From: Sclerotiophoma versabilis
Taxonomy: Eukaryota > Ascomycota > Dothideomycetes > Pleosporales > Didymellaceae
Assembly (NCBI GenBank): GCA_012274445.1
Contig: JAAROD010000015.1
Location: forward strand, 3,286,001-3,350,000
Direction of reading: 5' to 3'
Length of the DNA stretch: 64,000 bases
The notes beneath the pieces are model-generated. The model was not told the origin of the DNA and ran no database searches. It was given only the letters and a program-made list of their open reading frames with translations. The first letter of the stretch is position 1, and each line of letters begins with the position of its first letter. Positions 23,832-33,457 of this stretch are shown here, one piece after another. Position numbers and translations under genes: made by a program.

Positions 23832-24028
23832 TGAAGAACTATCTTAGGGGAAAGGGTAGAGGTGATCTTTCAAATATGGACCATGTCATCGGACTGCAGT
23901 ATTCGAGTATCGAGGGTTTACTGTGATAGCCTGGCTAGTTCACATTCAGTGTGAAGCTGCATCATATTCACAACCTATGAGACTATCGACCATAGTGACA
24001 AGCTAACAATCCTAATCTCCTCGGCAGG

Positions 24029-24037
24029 TATATATAA
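24029..24037 (+). promoter_or_regulatory. TATA box of the gene at 24088
   Basis: TATATATAA lies 51-59 bp upstream of ATG 24088, in the 256-bp gap between two divergent small genes. The start context CATAACAATGTCT has A at -3. Confidence 0.6.
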
Positions 24038-24087
24038 GGGCAGAGCTCTTTAGTGCTTCTTCCAAGCCATAACAAGTACTCATAACA

Positions 24088-24742
24088 ATGTCTAACCCGC
24101 GAATCAAAACCACCGAACAGACACTCGAAGGATATCCTCTAAGAATCGTCGAAGAGGAACTGGAAGGCCTCGGTCACATAACCTTCTTCGACTTCCGAGG
24201 CGAAAGCGCGTCTTCCGCATCAACGAACAATAAGGAACCCTCGGATAAACCTACGCCCACACCTTCAACACATGCAGAAGTCACGAAGAGTCAAGCAGAA
24301 ACAGATCAATCCTTCGAACAAGAGCCATACAACTTCGCTTACCACTCAAGTGCACTTCATCACCGAGTCTCAACGAAAGCCTTTCAACCTCAACCCCGAG
24401 GCGCTGCCCTCTTTGCCTGGGGTGAACGCTCACCCTTCCCCAGCCCAGAAGACTTCGATCCCCTACACCAGCAACACAATCTACCCACCTATCAGCCTCT
24501 CAGCCATTGCCCTAGCTGTGGCACTCGTCTTCCTTCTCTTCCCATCCACACTAATCGCGCAGCTTATCGGGAGCATCTACAACTTGATTAAGGAAGTGTT
24601 TTTCTATGCCTGGGTCGGATTATACTGCCTTATTTCAGGCCTCTCTGTCGTGACTGGACAGTTCTGGGTCCTTGACGTCTTCGGCGGACGGTGGGGACAG
24701 ATGTGTGGGAACAAGTTTCTGGACTGTCGGCCTTGGGATTGA
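24088..24742 (+). CDS. Unknown protein with predicted membrane segments; exon structure uncertain
   Basis: ATG 24088 opens a frame (MSNPRIKTTEQ) that runs to a stop at 24591. From about 24480 a different frame becomes strongly hydrophobic and ends at 24742, with two likely membrane helices (LSAIALAVALVFLLF and YAWVGLYCLISGLSVVTG). A 94-nt intron at 24350-24443 (GTGCAC donor, CCCCAG acceptor, CTCAAC inside) would join the two frames to a protein of about 186 aa with a soluble N-terminus and a membrane tail. The donor is weak, so a frameshift or two separate products are possible. A good TATA box supports transcription. No family recognised. Confidence 0.4.
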
Positions 24743-25741
24743 GGATCTGTTGTAAGCGGGTGGCAGCTTGAAGACGGTGGTATCGATGACAAAGATAGCA
24801 GGGGTTTGAAATTGCCAAGGTATGCAGTGGCTACAAGTGAAGTGGAGATGGCCAGCTGGCAGGCGGTTTTGTAGTTGTGGGGAGTGTGAATACTAGAGAA
24901 ACACCGGAATCAAGGAAACGCAAACAACACCTCACGGTAGTCTTTCTCAATCCGAGGCAATGCACTCATCAGTATTCGCTGCTTCTCATTTGCTGCAAGC
25001 CCCTTCCTTATCTTCAAGTGCCTCGTCCTGCCTGCGCTGTTCTTAGAGTAGATTCTCCTCCTGTGCTTGCCGCCCAGTTTCCAGAAGCCTTTGTTGATAA
25101 GCTAATCGTGGAACGGGGCTGAGCGATCTCATCGAGGACGTGAGAGGCGCCATTTCCCTCCGTACGAGAGCCGTGAGCCCACGATTTCTTACAGCTAGGC
25201 AGTGAGAGGATTTATGGTTCAAGAAGACAAGGTCGCTATACCTGAAGGGCCTGGTAGTGGCTAGTTGTGTCGTGCGTGCAAAAAGCATGGCGTTCCGTCG
25301 AATCACGCTGGTACCTTTTGAGGGAGAGTTTTGTGTGCCGCAGCGGGACTGCTCTGGTGTAGAGGTGGAGATTGATGGCCTGCTTGATTTCAGTTTCGAA
25401 ACAATAATGGGGTATATTGTATGCCGAGATATTTGGGCCACATCTGAACCAAGGTATGATTTGGAAAATCCAGTAGTGGTGTCTAGAGCACGCGTTCAGG
25501 GTCTTGGGCCGCTCATACCAAACCTCTCTCGAGGAATGTCCTATAGTCGTAGGGAACAAAATTTATGCCATAATGTCTTTATTGATCATGTTAGGCTAGT
25601 CTATGTATTTCCTCAAAGGTGGCCATGATGTCTTGATGATCATGTTAGGCCACCTCACCCTTCTCGTTCTTTGCATCGACGGTTACTTTTAAATGGTCGG
25701 CTGAGAAGCACCTGCATGCTTTCCGAATCTTTTATGCGCGA
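24743..25741. other. Intergenic, with a hairpin and direct repeat near 25.6 kb
   Basis: No supported gene. Overlapping open frames at 25.0-25.6 kb on both strands show no domain. The end near 25741 is the 3' flank of the methionine-sulfoxide reductase gene. Confidence 0.5.
25618..25654. repeat. Inverted repeat (7-bp stem, 23-nt loop)
   Basis: GGTGGCC at 25618-25624 and GGCCACC at 25648-25654 can pair. The loop and right arm (25623-25650) resemble bases 25569-25596, an imperfect direct repeat of about 27 bp. It is about 90 bp downstream of the reductase stop codon. Confidence 0.7.
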
Positions 25742-26549
25742 TCAGAAATCGCATGAATCAGCAAGCAGAGCAGCCAGTTCCTCAAGAGCCGTTTGGTCCT
25801 CCTCGGTAAATCCGTTCTCCTCGGCACAATCAATGTCGATAATAGCAACGACCTTTGGTAGATCAGTCAAGCCTTCCTCGAAGAACGCACAAAGGTAAAG
25901 ATTAATGGCTTACCTTCCCATCCTTGATGATCGGCACAACGATCTCGCTCTTACTCGCACCGTCACAAGCGATATGCCCAGGGAACTTCTCCACATCAGG
26001 CACAAGCTGCGTCTGCTTCGTCTGCGCTGCAGCTCCGCACACGCCGCGCCCGAACGCAATGGTCTGGCATGCTACCTGGCCGTGGAACGGACCGAGCAGG
26101 AGTTGCCGAGGGTTAGAAGGGCTGAGAAAGTAGAACCCGCTCCAATTGACACTGGACGAAGGGCCTGGCAGGGAGTGGTACGCATGCCATAGAAGGGAGG
26201 CTGTGTTTGAGAAGTTGCTGAGAAGTTGTTAGCCATCCGTTTGCGCGCCGCTACCAATGCCCCTGGAAGGCTCCTTGTGGTGGAGGACGTGGTTGTCAAG
26301 AACCATTTCACGTACCAGACCTGTAGTTCTATCAGCACAATTTCGCTTTGACTTTACTTCTCATCAGCGCATTGCTCTCTTACCCAGTTTCTCTGCCCAT
26401 CAAACAGCGCTCTAGCCTGCTCCAGCACCTGCGCGTACACCTCATGCTTCGTCAAGCCATCTGCAAAAGTGGACGCGTCTGCATGAACCTTGACGTGGTA
26501 TTCAGTATCCTGAACTCCAGGACTCGCAGCTCTACGGTGCGCATACCAT
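25742..26549 (-). CDS. Free methionine-(R)-sulfoxide reductase (GAF domain)
   Basis: Five coding exons: 26549-26547, 26488-26384, 26320-26316, 26217-25914, 25852-25742, with introns of 58, 63, 98 and 61 nt, all GT-AG. The 175-aa product matches the fRMsr family (yeast YKL069W is 180 aa; E. coli MsrC 165 aa). A single GAF domain fills it: RNWVCNFSNTASLLWHA at the start, then the three catalytic cysteines C88, C98 and C122 with the family spacing of 10 and 24, the FGRGVCG and PGHIACDGASKSEIVVP motifs, and VVAIIDIDC near the end. The enzyme reduces free methionine-R-sulfoxide with thioredoxin in the cytosol. Exon 1 contributes only ATG and exon 3 is 5 nt long. Start is chosen because the family begins just before HAD and no other Met fits. 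Confidence 0.9.
26316..26320 (-). other. 5-nt microexon of the methionine-sulfoxide reductase gene
   Basis: GTCTG on the gene strand, preceded by CTACAG and followed by GTACGT. It supplies Val37 and two bases of Cys38, restoring the conserved NWVCN motif and the reading frame between exons 2 and 4. No single-intron alternative does both. Confidence 0.85.
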
Positions 26550-27241
26550 TTTTTTCACGGTTCCGCAAGAATCTCGCTACGCGGCACAAATTTGGTGAGG
26601 TTGGTTGGAGGGTGGAACACAAACGTAAGAGATGGGAAAGTCTTGCCGTGAGCGTCCGAGATCTTGAGGGTCTCCAAGCTGATTGGCGGCAGACTTCACG
26701 ATGTCAGGCTAGGACTCGCAAAGGTCTTTGCATGCAGAAAGTGACGTTCAAAGTAGGCGGAAGTTGGATGTGTGCAAAACAATTGCTAAACGAGATGAGG
26801 CTCTATGGTTTTGTTTTGCTTCTTGCCTCATTTGTAATCGATTTTGACATTGCGTGCTTTATCCTTGCACAGTCAGTCCTCCGAGGCTCTCTTTTCAAAA
26901 AGCGATTCTGCACTGCAGACCTCAAGCAGCAAATTGCTTACTTATGTCATATACCAGCCTTTGAGGCTTTCTTTCGAAAGAAGGCGCAGAATACCTACAT
27001 TTGCATGCTGTTCGTACCCCTGACTCATTCAGACTTCACAGACCGGGCAAACCCGCACATTGACGAACAAAGAAATTCAACACAAACATGCTACTCGCCG
27101 AAAATTGACCAAACTCTCATCCCCAGAGGACAGCTGATTGTCCCGAGAAGATAGCGAAACGCTGAGACCCGATTTAAAATAGGGATATAGTGATTTTAAT
27201 TTTCACCAATCTTCATCACAGCTAGAAAATTCCTCAAAGCT
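26550..27241. other. Intergenic between the reductase gene and tRNA-Arg
   Basis: The reductase promoter lies here. A plus-strand open frame crossing 26348-27154 is judged to be chance (see rejected items). Near 27160-27240 the DNA is AT-rich, as expected upstream of a tRNA gene. Confidence 0.5.
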
Positions 27242-27313
27242 GGCCGGTTGGCGCAATGGTAGCGCGTGGCCCTCCTAAGGCCAAGGTTGTGGGTTCGAGT
27301 CCCATATCGGTCG
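27242..27313 (+). tRNA. tRNA-Arg (anticodon CCU)
   Basis: 72-nt intronless cloverleaf. Acceptor stem GGCCGGT pairs with ATCGGTC (two G-U pairs), D arm GCGC/GCGC around AATGGTA, anticodon stem TGGCC/GGCCA with loop CTCCTAA giving anticodon CCT, 5-base variable loop, and T arm around TTCGAGT. The discriminator base is G. It reads AGG codons. Confidence 0.95.
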
Positions 27314-27554
27314 CAAAAGAGTATCTTTTTGCCATTGCGACAGCCTTCGATGTTTTTGGTCGTGTCGATGAAGTGCTGAACGGAGGATGGGTGTTGGCGC
27401 TAACAGACACGTGATAGCGTGCGACGCGAGCCATTTTTTTGTACTGAACCAGATCACCATGGTTCCCGTCAAAGTTTTGGCATTGTGGTCGTTGGATCTC
27501 GTTACATTTAGGTCGTGCACACCATGTATAGACAGACACTCGCCCACAAACGAC

Positions 27555-29561
27555 TCATATCTTCTTCTGGCCGCCCTCTACCCACTCAATGACCTTCTGC
27601 AGCAATCCTACATCGGCCAACGCCTGCTCTCTCGCCTCTCCTCCTTCGACCACAGCGTTCAGTTCACCGCCATCGTCCAACTCTTTCTGAAATTTCGCCG
27701 CAACCTCCTTCAACGGTCCAATGTAGTGTGCGACGTCAAGACTCTCAACCCTTAGGGGTTCATGCAGGTGTTTTGCTTGAAGCAAGAGGTAGTAGAAGTT
27801 GAGTGCAGCAACGTAGAACCCGAGTTCTTGCCTGAACTGCATCCACGAGTCGCTCACCTCAACGCTCATTGATGCATAGTGACTGCTGAGATCCGGCCAG
27901 AGATAGGGTGCAACGGTCTGTAGCGCCACGGGAGTTGCGAATATGGATATTTGGGCGTCTTCGTCAGTGTCTGCATGAGGACCATTTGCCTCCAGCGTCT
28001 CGCCTTTGAGCCATGACACTGCGCTTGCTTTGAGATTCTCGTACGGACAGTGTTCGAGGGTATCGCGGATAAATGTCAAACGGACAAGATCGTGGGGATG
28101 AGAACGAAGGATGGTGGTTGTAAGGTAGTTCGCATGCCCCCGGAGACTGGGAGAGGGCGTGTTGGCAGACACAAGTGAGACGGTCTGGAGATACTGTGCA
28201 AATGATTCGTCGTCTTGGGGCTCGCCGACGTTGTTGTTCTCGAGCGCAATGAGGCCAAGAGTGAGTATTGTATCGAGAAGTGCTTCTGGCTCGAGACCAA
28301 CTGTTTGGGGACCGAGTGCGCCTAGAAAGTTCTTGAGTATGGTTGCGTGGTCGGGGAAGATGGAAAGTGAGGTGCTTTCATCCCCTTGGGCCGCCGCATA
28401 CAACTGTTGCTTGACGTTTCGTGCAGTGTATAAGATGAGCGCGCCGGTTCTCGACAGTGGAATGTCGGAAGCAGTGACAGGTGGCTCGTCTTCGGTACCC
28501 GGAACGCCACGCTTCTCAGTCTCCAAGTCCAACACGGTCGAGACAAGCTCCTCGGTTTTCAGCCCAAGGTCCTGTGCCAAAGCCACCACTTGCCCAAGAA
28601 TAGCGGTCCTCGATCTAAGGTCCTCGTCTTCTGCAAACCGATCTGCATATTTCTGATAGTTTGGCTTATTCGGAATTCTCTGCGGTTCATACTTCTCCAT
28701 CAATCTGCTAGCCCACGACAGACCTGGGACATCATCATCTGAGGTCAGCGAGAGCACGTATTCCTCCAAGATGTGCGTCATGAACGATTGAAGCAAACGA
28801 TTCACTAGCGTCGTTTCGTCAACGTTTGGTGCTTCGGCTTGTGCTTCTGGGTCGGCCTGGGCTTCGTTTGTATTCGTACGACTTAGCAAGTTGCCACTGC
28901 TTCGTCTTGACGGAAGGTGTGGTCTCTTAGTTCCAGACAGTGTCTTGACAAGCTTAATTGCGGCCAGTGTGAGCTCTTCTTGGTGCGTGTTCACCCTGTT
29001 GAAGGCAACGAGAACAGCTTGCAGGCTGGTCGAGAGGAAGCGGCTTGGGAACTTTGTCTTGACCCTTCTGTGCAGTGTAGCCAATATATCGAGGAGAATC
29101 TCGAACTTGAGCACCGATAAGGGCGGCAGAACTGTACATTGAAGGGCAGGGCTAGTGCTCGATTCTCCAACCCCTACATCCGGTACTTTGAGCTTCGAAC
29201 CATCATCCGCAACGTCCTCATGCCCTTCGCCGTCTGTTTCTTCGTGAAGATCTTCAAATTCAAGTAGCCGCAGTGCTTCTGTGACCTTCAGGACGCATTC
29301 TCTTGGGTTGCCCCTGGTAGCAATGTCTTGCAAGCACTCCTCGGATGCTGGAAGGAGTGGGAGCAGCAGGTGGATGAGGTCCCAGCCAATGTTAGCCGTC
29401 AAGTCAGAATCCTGGAGGACTTGATGCAGGACTGGCAGGTTCTCTTCTGTGAGGTTGTACTCGACAATCGTGAGGTACGTGATCGGATCAGTCACCGGCG
29501 GACGTGCTATCAAGAGCGGGTTTTCCTCTTTCTCCTGCTTTTGCCCTTGTGGCTCAGCCAT
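27555..29561 (-). CDS. YAP1-binding/Alf4/glomulin family protein (Ybp-like)
   Basis: Intronless frame of 668 aa from ATG 29561 (MAEPQGQKQ). It is made almost wholly of helices with leucine-rich repeats of a HEAT-like kind, such as WDLIHLLLPLLPASEECL and ECVLKVTEALRLLEF, plus a low-complexity acidic loop near residues 105-125. This matches the fungal Ybp/Alf4/glomulin family: yeast Ybp1 helps oxidise and activate Yap1, Ybp2 acts at kinetochores, and glomulin binds the cullin-RING protein Rbx1. Which role applies cannot be told from sequence. It is divergent from LSM3 with 326 bp between the start codons. The gene's 3' end lies 241 bp from tRNA-Arg. Confidence 0.78.
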   Translation of the reverse strand: MAEPQGQKQEKEENPLLIARPPVTDPITYLTIVEYNLTEENLPVLHQVLQDSDLTANIGWDLIHLLLPLLPASEECLQDIATRGNPRECVLKVTEALRLLEFEDLHEETDGEGHEDVADDGSKLKVPDVGVGESSTSPALQCTVLPPLSVLKFEILLDILATLHRRVKTKFPSRFLSTSLQAVLVAFNRVNTHQEELTLAAIKLVKTLSGTKRPHLPSRRSSGNLLSRTNTNEAQADPEAQAEAPNVDETTLVNRLLQSFMTHILEEYVLSLTSDDDVPGLSWASRLMEKYEPQRIPNKPNYQKYADRFAEDEDLRSRTAILGQVVALAQDLGLKTEELVSTVLDLETEKRGVPGTEDEPPVTASDIPLSRTGALILYTARNVKQQLYAAAQGDESTSLSIFPDHATILKNFLGALGPQTVGLEPEALLDTILTLGLIALENNNVGEPQDDESFAQYLQTVSLVSANTPSPSLRGHANYLTTTILRSHPHDLVRLTFIRDTLEHCPYENLKASAVSWLKGETLEANGPHADTDEDAQISIFATPVALQTVAPYLWPDLSSHYASMSVEVSDSWMQFRQELGFYVAALNFYYLLLQAKHLHEPLRVESLDVAHYIGPLKEVAAKFQKELDDGGELNAVVEGGEAREQALADVGLLQKVIEWVEGGQKKI

Positions 29562-29887
29562 GTTAGTGATTGTGGTGGGGTGATGGGTATCCGTTGGCTG
29601 AAAGGTCGTCGTGATCCAGTGTAGTCAAGTATCGATGCCCCCAAACGAACGAGAACGATTCTGGTGAAAACGATGTTGCTTCTCACTGTTCCTTGTCGTG
29701 GTGGTTGTTGAGACATCGAGCAAGAGACCATGAGCCTGGACCTGACGCAATCCAGCGCGCTAGTGACTAAACACGGCTAGCCCTGGGTACTCGCGAGGAA
29801 GGTCCGGTCCCCGCGCCAAGCCATGATCGCAAGTTCCCAAAGTTGGATCGTTCGCACACAGCTTAACCAAGCAACACACAGCCCACC
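29562..29887. promoter_or_regulatory. Divergent promoter of the Ybp-like gene and LSM3
   Basis: 326 bp between two divergent start codons. No clear TATA box seen; the context of both starts is good (CAGCCATG on the minus strand, CACCATGG for LSM3). Confidence 0.6.
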
Positions 29888-30282
29888 ATGGACGACAAAG
29901 AAGAGACTAACGAGCCGCTTGACCTTGTGCGCCTGTGCATCGATGAGATTGTCCTTGTCAAACTACGTGGCGATCGCGAATTGAAGGGCAGATTACACGT
30001 ATGCTTGCTCATTGCGATTCGGCGCAAAGCTGGAAGCTAACGGCACTGACAGGCATACGATTCGCATTGCAACCTCGTTCTTGGCGATGTTGAAGAAACA
30101 ATATTTGTGGCTGAGGAAGAAGAGGATGACCAGGAACCGCGTGTCAGGACGGTAAAGAAGCAGAGCGAGATGCTGTTTGTACGAGGTGGGTCTGATGCGT
30201 CTGGAGTTTCTGGAAGCATTGCTGACTTGAGACAGGTGATTCAGTTGTCCTGATCGCACCGGCGGAAGGCACATCACAGTGA
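29888..30282 (+). CDS. LSM3: U6 snRNA-associated Sm-like protein LSm3
   Basis: Exons 29888-29998, 30053-30185 and 30236-30282 give 96 aa. Introns are 54 nt (GTATGC donor, GCTAAC branch) and 50 nt (GTGGGT donor, GCTGAC branch). Sm motif 1 is seen in ERVYVKL-like [21 protein letters not shown] with HCNLVLGD, and Sm motif 2 in [14 protein letters not shown]; both lie where LSm3 has them. LSm3 is part of the LSm2-8 ring on U6 snRNA in the nucleus and the LSm1-7 ring in cytoplasmic mRNA decay. Length fits (yeast 89, human 102). It pairs functionally with EDC3 at 42102, another decay factor, though the two are not adjacent. Confidence 0.92.
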
Positions 30283-31454
30283 GCCCGGCAATTTAGCCCT
30301 CTACGCAAGCGGAGCACCTTAGGCAAAAGGAAGGGGGGAGGCGGCGACCCACGGGCCGGCAGCACACAGACATACTGAGTGAGATACCCGAGCGATCGCA
30401 CGGCGAGGCAGAATATCAATGGCCGATACCGATTGGACAAGGTCTGAAACGAGGGCTGGGACGCAGGACTGGTTGATATGGCGACGCGGTATGCGAATGC
30501 TGCATTAGGAGACAATGAGTCACCGACACCGCTCTGCCAGCCTACTCGCAGGCTAGTTGACCTGGTGACGGTCTAGTACAGGACCAGTAATCAGTATCAG
30601 ACGTGACAGCAGCTCAAAATCAGCGATCCAAGAAACCAATGCCGAATGATGAATTGAGACGATCTCGTGAACACCCAACCCTTCCATACTTCTTACCTTT
30701 CGTGCGTTAGTGGTGCTCTGGAAACAGAAAGCAATCGTTGGCGTGTCAACCGCAAAAGCACACTCTTTTAATCGCATCACCATTCAACACAGGGAATATT
30801 AACTGATACAAGCATTAATTAGCCTCTCTTGACTATCCGCCTGTGAGGACGATGGCATGACGCCAAAGCAGATGAAGAACTCCGGACGATTCGCACATAG
30901 CGCGATGTCTGTCTATACTCCTTGAGAAACTAAAGCCTCCAAGACCGAACCAATGCGACAAAAGCCAGAAAGCTTGCTGAGGAAACCTCTCCACGCCATG
31001 ATGTAAGGGAAATTAAAAACTGGTGTGCTGTGCTGATGTTCATGACTTCGTGTCATCGTGATGTATCCGCCACGCTTGCAATGCTGAAAATATACTCAGA
31101 AGGGAAATGTTGCTGTGATGGCGCTGTTCTCGCTAAGCTGGTTGGCGAGAGCGCTTGTAGGGCAGTCCAGAGATTGTCAGACCGGGAAGCCGTAGTTGCC
31201 AAATGATGGTCGAGCTCCTAGAGGTTGCGGATGTTGCTGGTGTTGACCATAGTCTAGAAAGCCGCCAAAACGCCTCGTGCTACTATCGGAAAACAATAAA
31301 CAAGAATGAAGGAGATTCCGATGATGACCATGTTGGTGAGTGCTGGAGGTAGTAACGTTCTGGTTAGAGGTCAAGTGCGCTGTTATGCGACACCTGTAAC
31401 TCGTCAGAACAGGTGCTAAAGTCAAGGGTTTTGAGGAGGCAAGCGAAGAAGTAT
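30283..31454. other. Intergenic between LSM3 and cyclin B (convergent 3' ends)
   Basis: 1.2 kb holding both 3' flanks; no domain-bearing frame was found on either strand. AT-rich parts near 30.8-31.1 kb probably include 3' UTR signals. Confidence 0.5.
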
Positions 31455-33457
31455 TCACTTTCGTCTCCACGTTTGACTAGCAAGACTGTCCCTCGAAGCT
31501 AACGGAAGCTGGAAGCCCTTTGCGATTTCCGTCTCAACGAATATGGATGCACGCTTGTAGCGTTTATCGGTGTACTTCTCGTAAACGGCGGCGTGGTGCT
31601 TCTGAGGATTGTCGCAGCACTCCATTATACATGAGACAAGCTGTCGTAGCTGGCTCAAGGTGTAGCCAGAGTAGTGAACATGTGCTTGAGACTGATGAAA
31701 GTTAGTATACATTTGAACAAGGCAGACACCACTACATACCCAATCGCCCTTCTTCAGCATGAAGCGGGCTAGGCAGTGAGCGCCAGCAGCCAGGAAGCTT
31801 GGGGCACAGCTGACGAAGCGCTCGTCCATGACAGTGATCTCAAGAAAGTACTTGGCCAGGGTTCGTGTCTCGAGGTCATAGTCGTCTGCCTTGCTGATAC
31901 GGCGCAAGAAGCTCATCGGCCCAGGCCAGCCGAGCTCGAACTGCAGCATGCTGAGCATGAACCGCTCTGCCTTGAGAACTTCGTCGGCAGTGTAGGCACC
32001 ATCAACCATATATACGATCTCTTGAACCGATGGGCAATTGATCTCCTCGTATTTGGCAGCAACAAATAGAGCAGTGGCACCGACAAGCTGCAGCTTGCCC
32101 AAGGACACTACCTTGGCGGAAAGGAAGCGGTCGACATAGTTGACGGCGAGGAAAAGTGTCTCAGGCAAGAGTGTAAAGCGGTTGTGAACCTGGACGAGCC
32201 AGTCCATCAGTACTGAGCGCATCGACCATTGAATCTCGGCTTGGTGGTCCATGTAGTTGGAGTTGGGCTTCATCTTTTCCTCAAGAGAGTGCATGTACTC
32301 GAAAATTTCGTCGCCGTACTCAGCAACCATAGATGTGTCCCACTGTTCGTCCTCGACATCCTCAGGTGACCTGTGCAGGTCGACGAACTGCTTCGCAGCC
32401 TCAAGCTCGCGCTGAGTTTTCGCAGTAACACGCGGCGCAAGAACCAGTGTAACGCCACCAGTTGTGTTGTCGCCGCGCGAATGAAGAGATCGAGCTGTTG
32501 TATACCCATCGGCATCATAGTATTCCTCCTCATCATCCTCATCCCAGTACTCCTCTTGGTTGAGCTTTGCAAGCTCTTCATTGCGCTCCTGTTCAATGAC
32601 ACGCGCTTGCTCCTCAAGAGCATCAAGATACTCAAACTTCTCTTCCGTGTCGGTCTTCACCGCCTCTTCCTCCTTTTGCGCAAGGATATCGATCGTGGTC
32701 TCGACTGGGCGAACAGCTGACGGGCCTGGCGCACGGTCCTCGACGGGAAATGAGTTGGTCCGCGACGTCAATGCTTGCCGTGTCGGTGCGGTAGTTGTGG
32801 TACTCTCAGAGCGATTTTCAGCCTTAGCTTCATGGAAGATCGTAGTCGGCTTCTTGGTTATGATCTTGCGAAGATTGTTGGAAGCATCGATGGTGACGTG
32901 CTTTGGGACCGCAGATTCGACTGTTGCGGGGCTGGCGGTCGCGTTGGGCTTTGTGACGATGGTCGATAGAGGTCGCTGCGCAGGGCGTAGCAGTGCGCCG
33001 GGCTTCTCGAGCTCTTTAGCCACAACCACGGCCGGGTCCTTCAGCACCAGCGTATCCTTCTTCTTGCCAGCAAGGTGGAAGTCGTCCTTCGTGGCAGCTT
33101 GTCTCGTAGTGTTGCTGACATCTGCAAAAGGGGCCCGCTTAGCGGCCGGCTTGATAGCTCCAGCAGGCATGGAGAGACCGTTCAAGGCAGACACCGATTT
33201 ACCCTGCTTGAGAGCTTTCCCGGCTGGTAACTGAGGTGGCACATTCTCATCGCGGACGCGGAGACCGCGCAGAGGGCGCTGTGGCTACAAGAGATGCGAG
33301 TTAGTGAGTGTTGGGGTGTTGGGGTGTTGGGGTGCAGGCGAAGAAGACTTCTGATATCAACTTCAAACGGGCGTCGGTAAACAATAGGTTGGTCGCATGG
33401 TGCAGCAACAAGGTGCAGGCGAGGAGGAAGAAGCAGCGCACTCACCTTTGCATCCAT
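31455..33457 (-). CDS. G2/mitotic-specific B-type cyclin (NimE/Cdc13-like)
   Basis: Exons 33457-33446, 33284-31740 and 31691-31455 give 597 aa. Exon 1 encodes only MDAK before a 161-nt intron; intron 2 (48 nt) has an ideal GTATGT donor and TACTAAC branch but contains no stop and is a multiple of three. The N-terminal third is disordered and has a destruction-box-like RAPFADVSN at 54-62. An acidic patch precedes the cyclin N box (SVLMDWLVQVHNRF near 355-370, LFLAVNYVDRFLS) and the cyclin C box (LARFMLKKGDW, YTLSQLRQLV). B cyclins activate Cdk1 at G2/M and are destroyed by the APC/C. Length is greater than NimE (about 480) because of the long N-terminus. Confidence 0.92.
33310..33333. repeat. 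GTTGGGGT repeat, three copies
   Basis: Three perfect 8-bp copies inside the first intron of the cyclin B gene. Confidence 0.9.

Noticed and set aside
26348..27154. 268-codon open frame on the plus strand
   Set aside because: It overlaps the first exons of the methionine-sulfoxide reductase on the opposite strand, has no domain and a composition unlike the neighbouring genes.
27234..27547. Minus-strand open frames over the tRNA-Arg gene
   Set aside because: The plus strand folds to a full tRNA cloverleaf; the peptides are chance translations.
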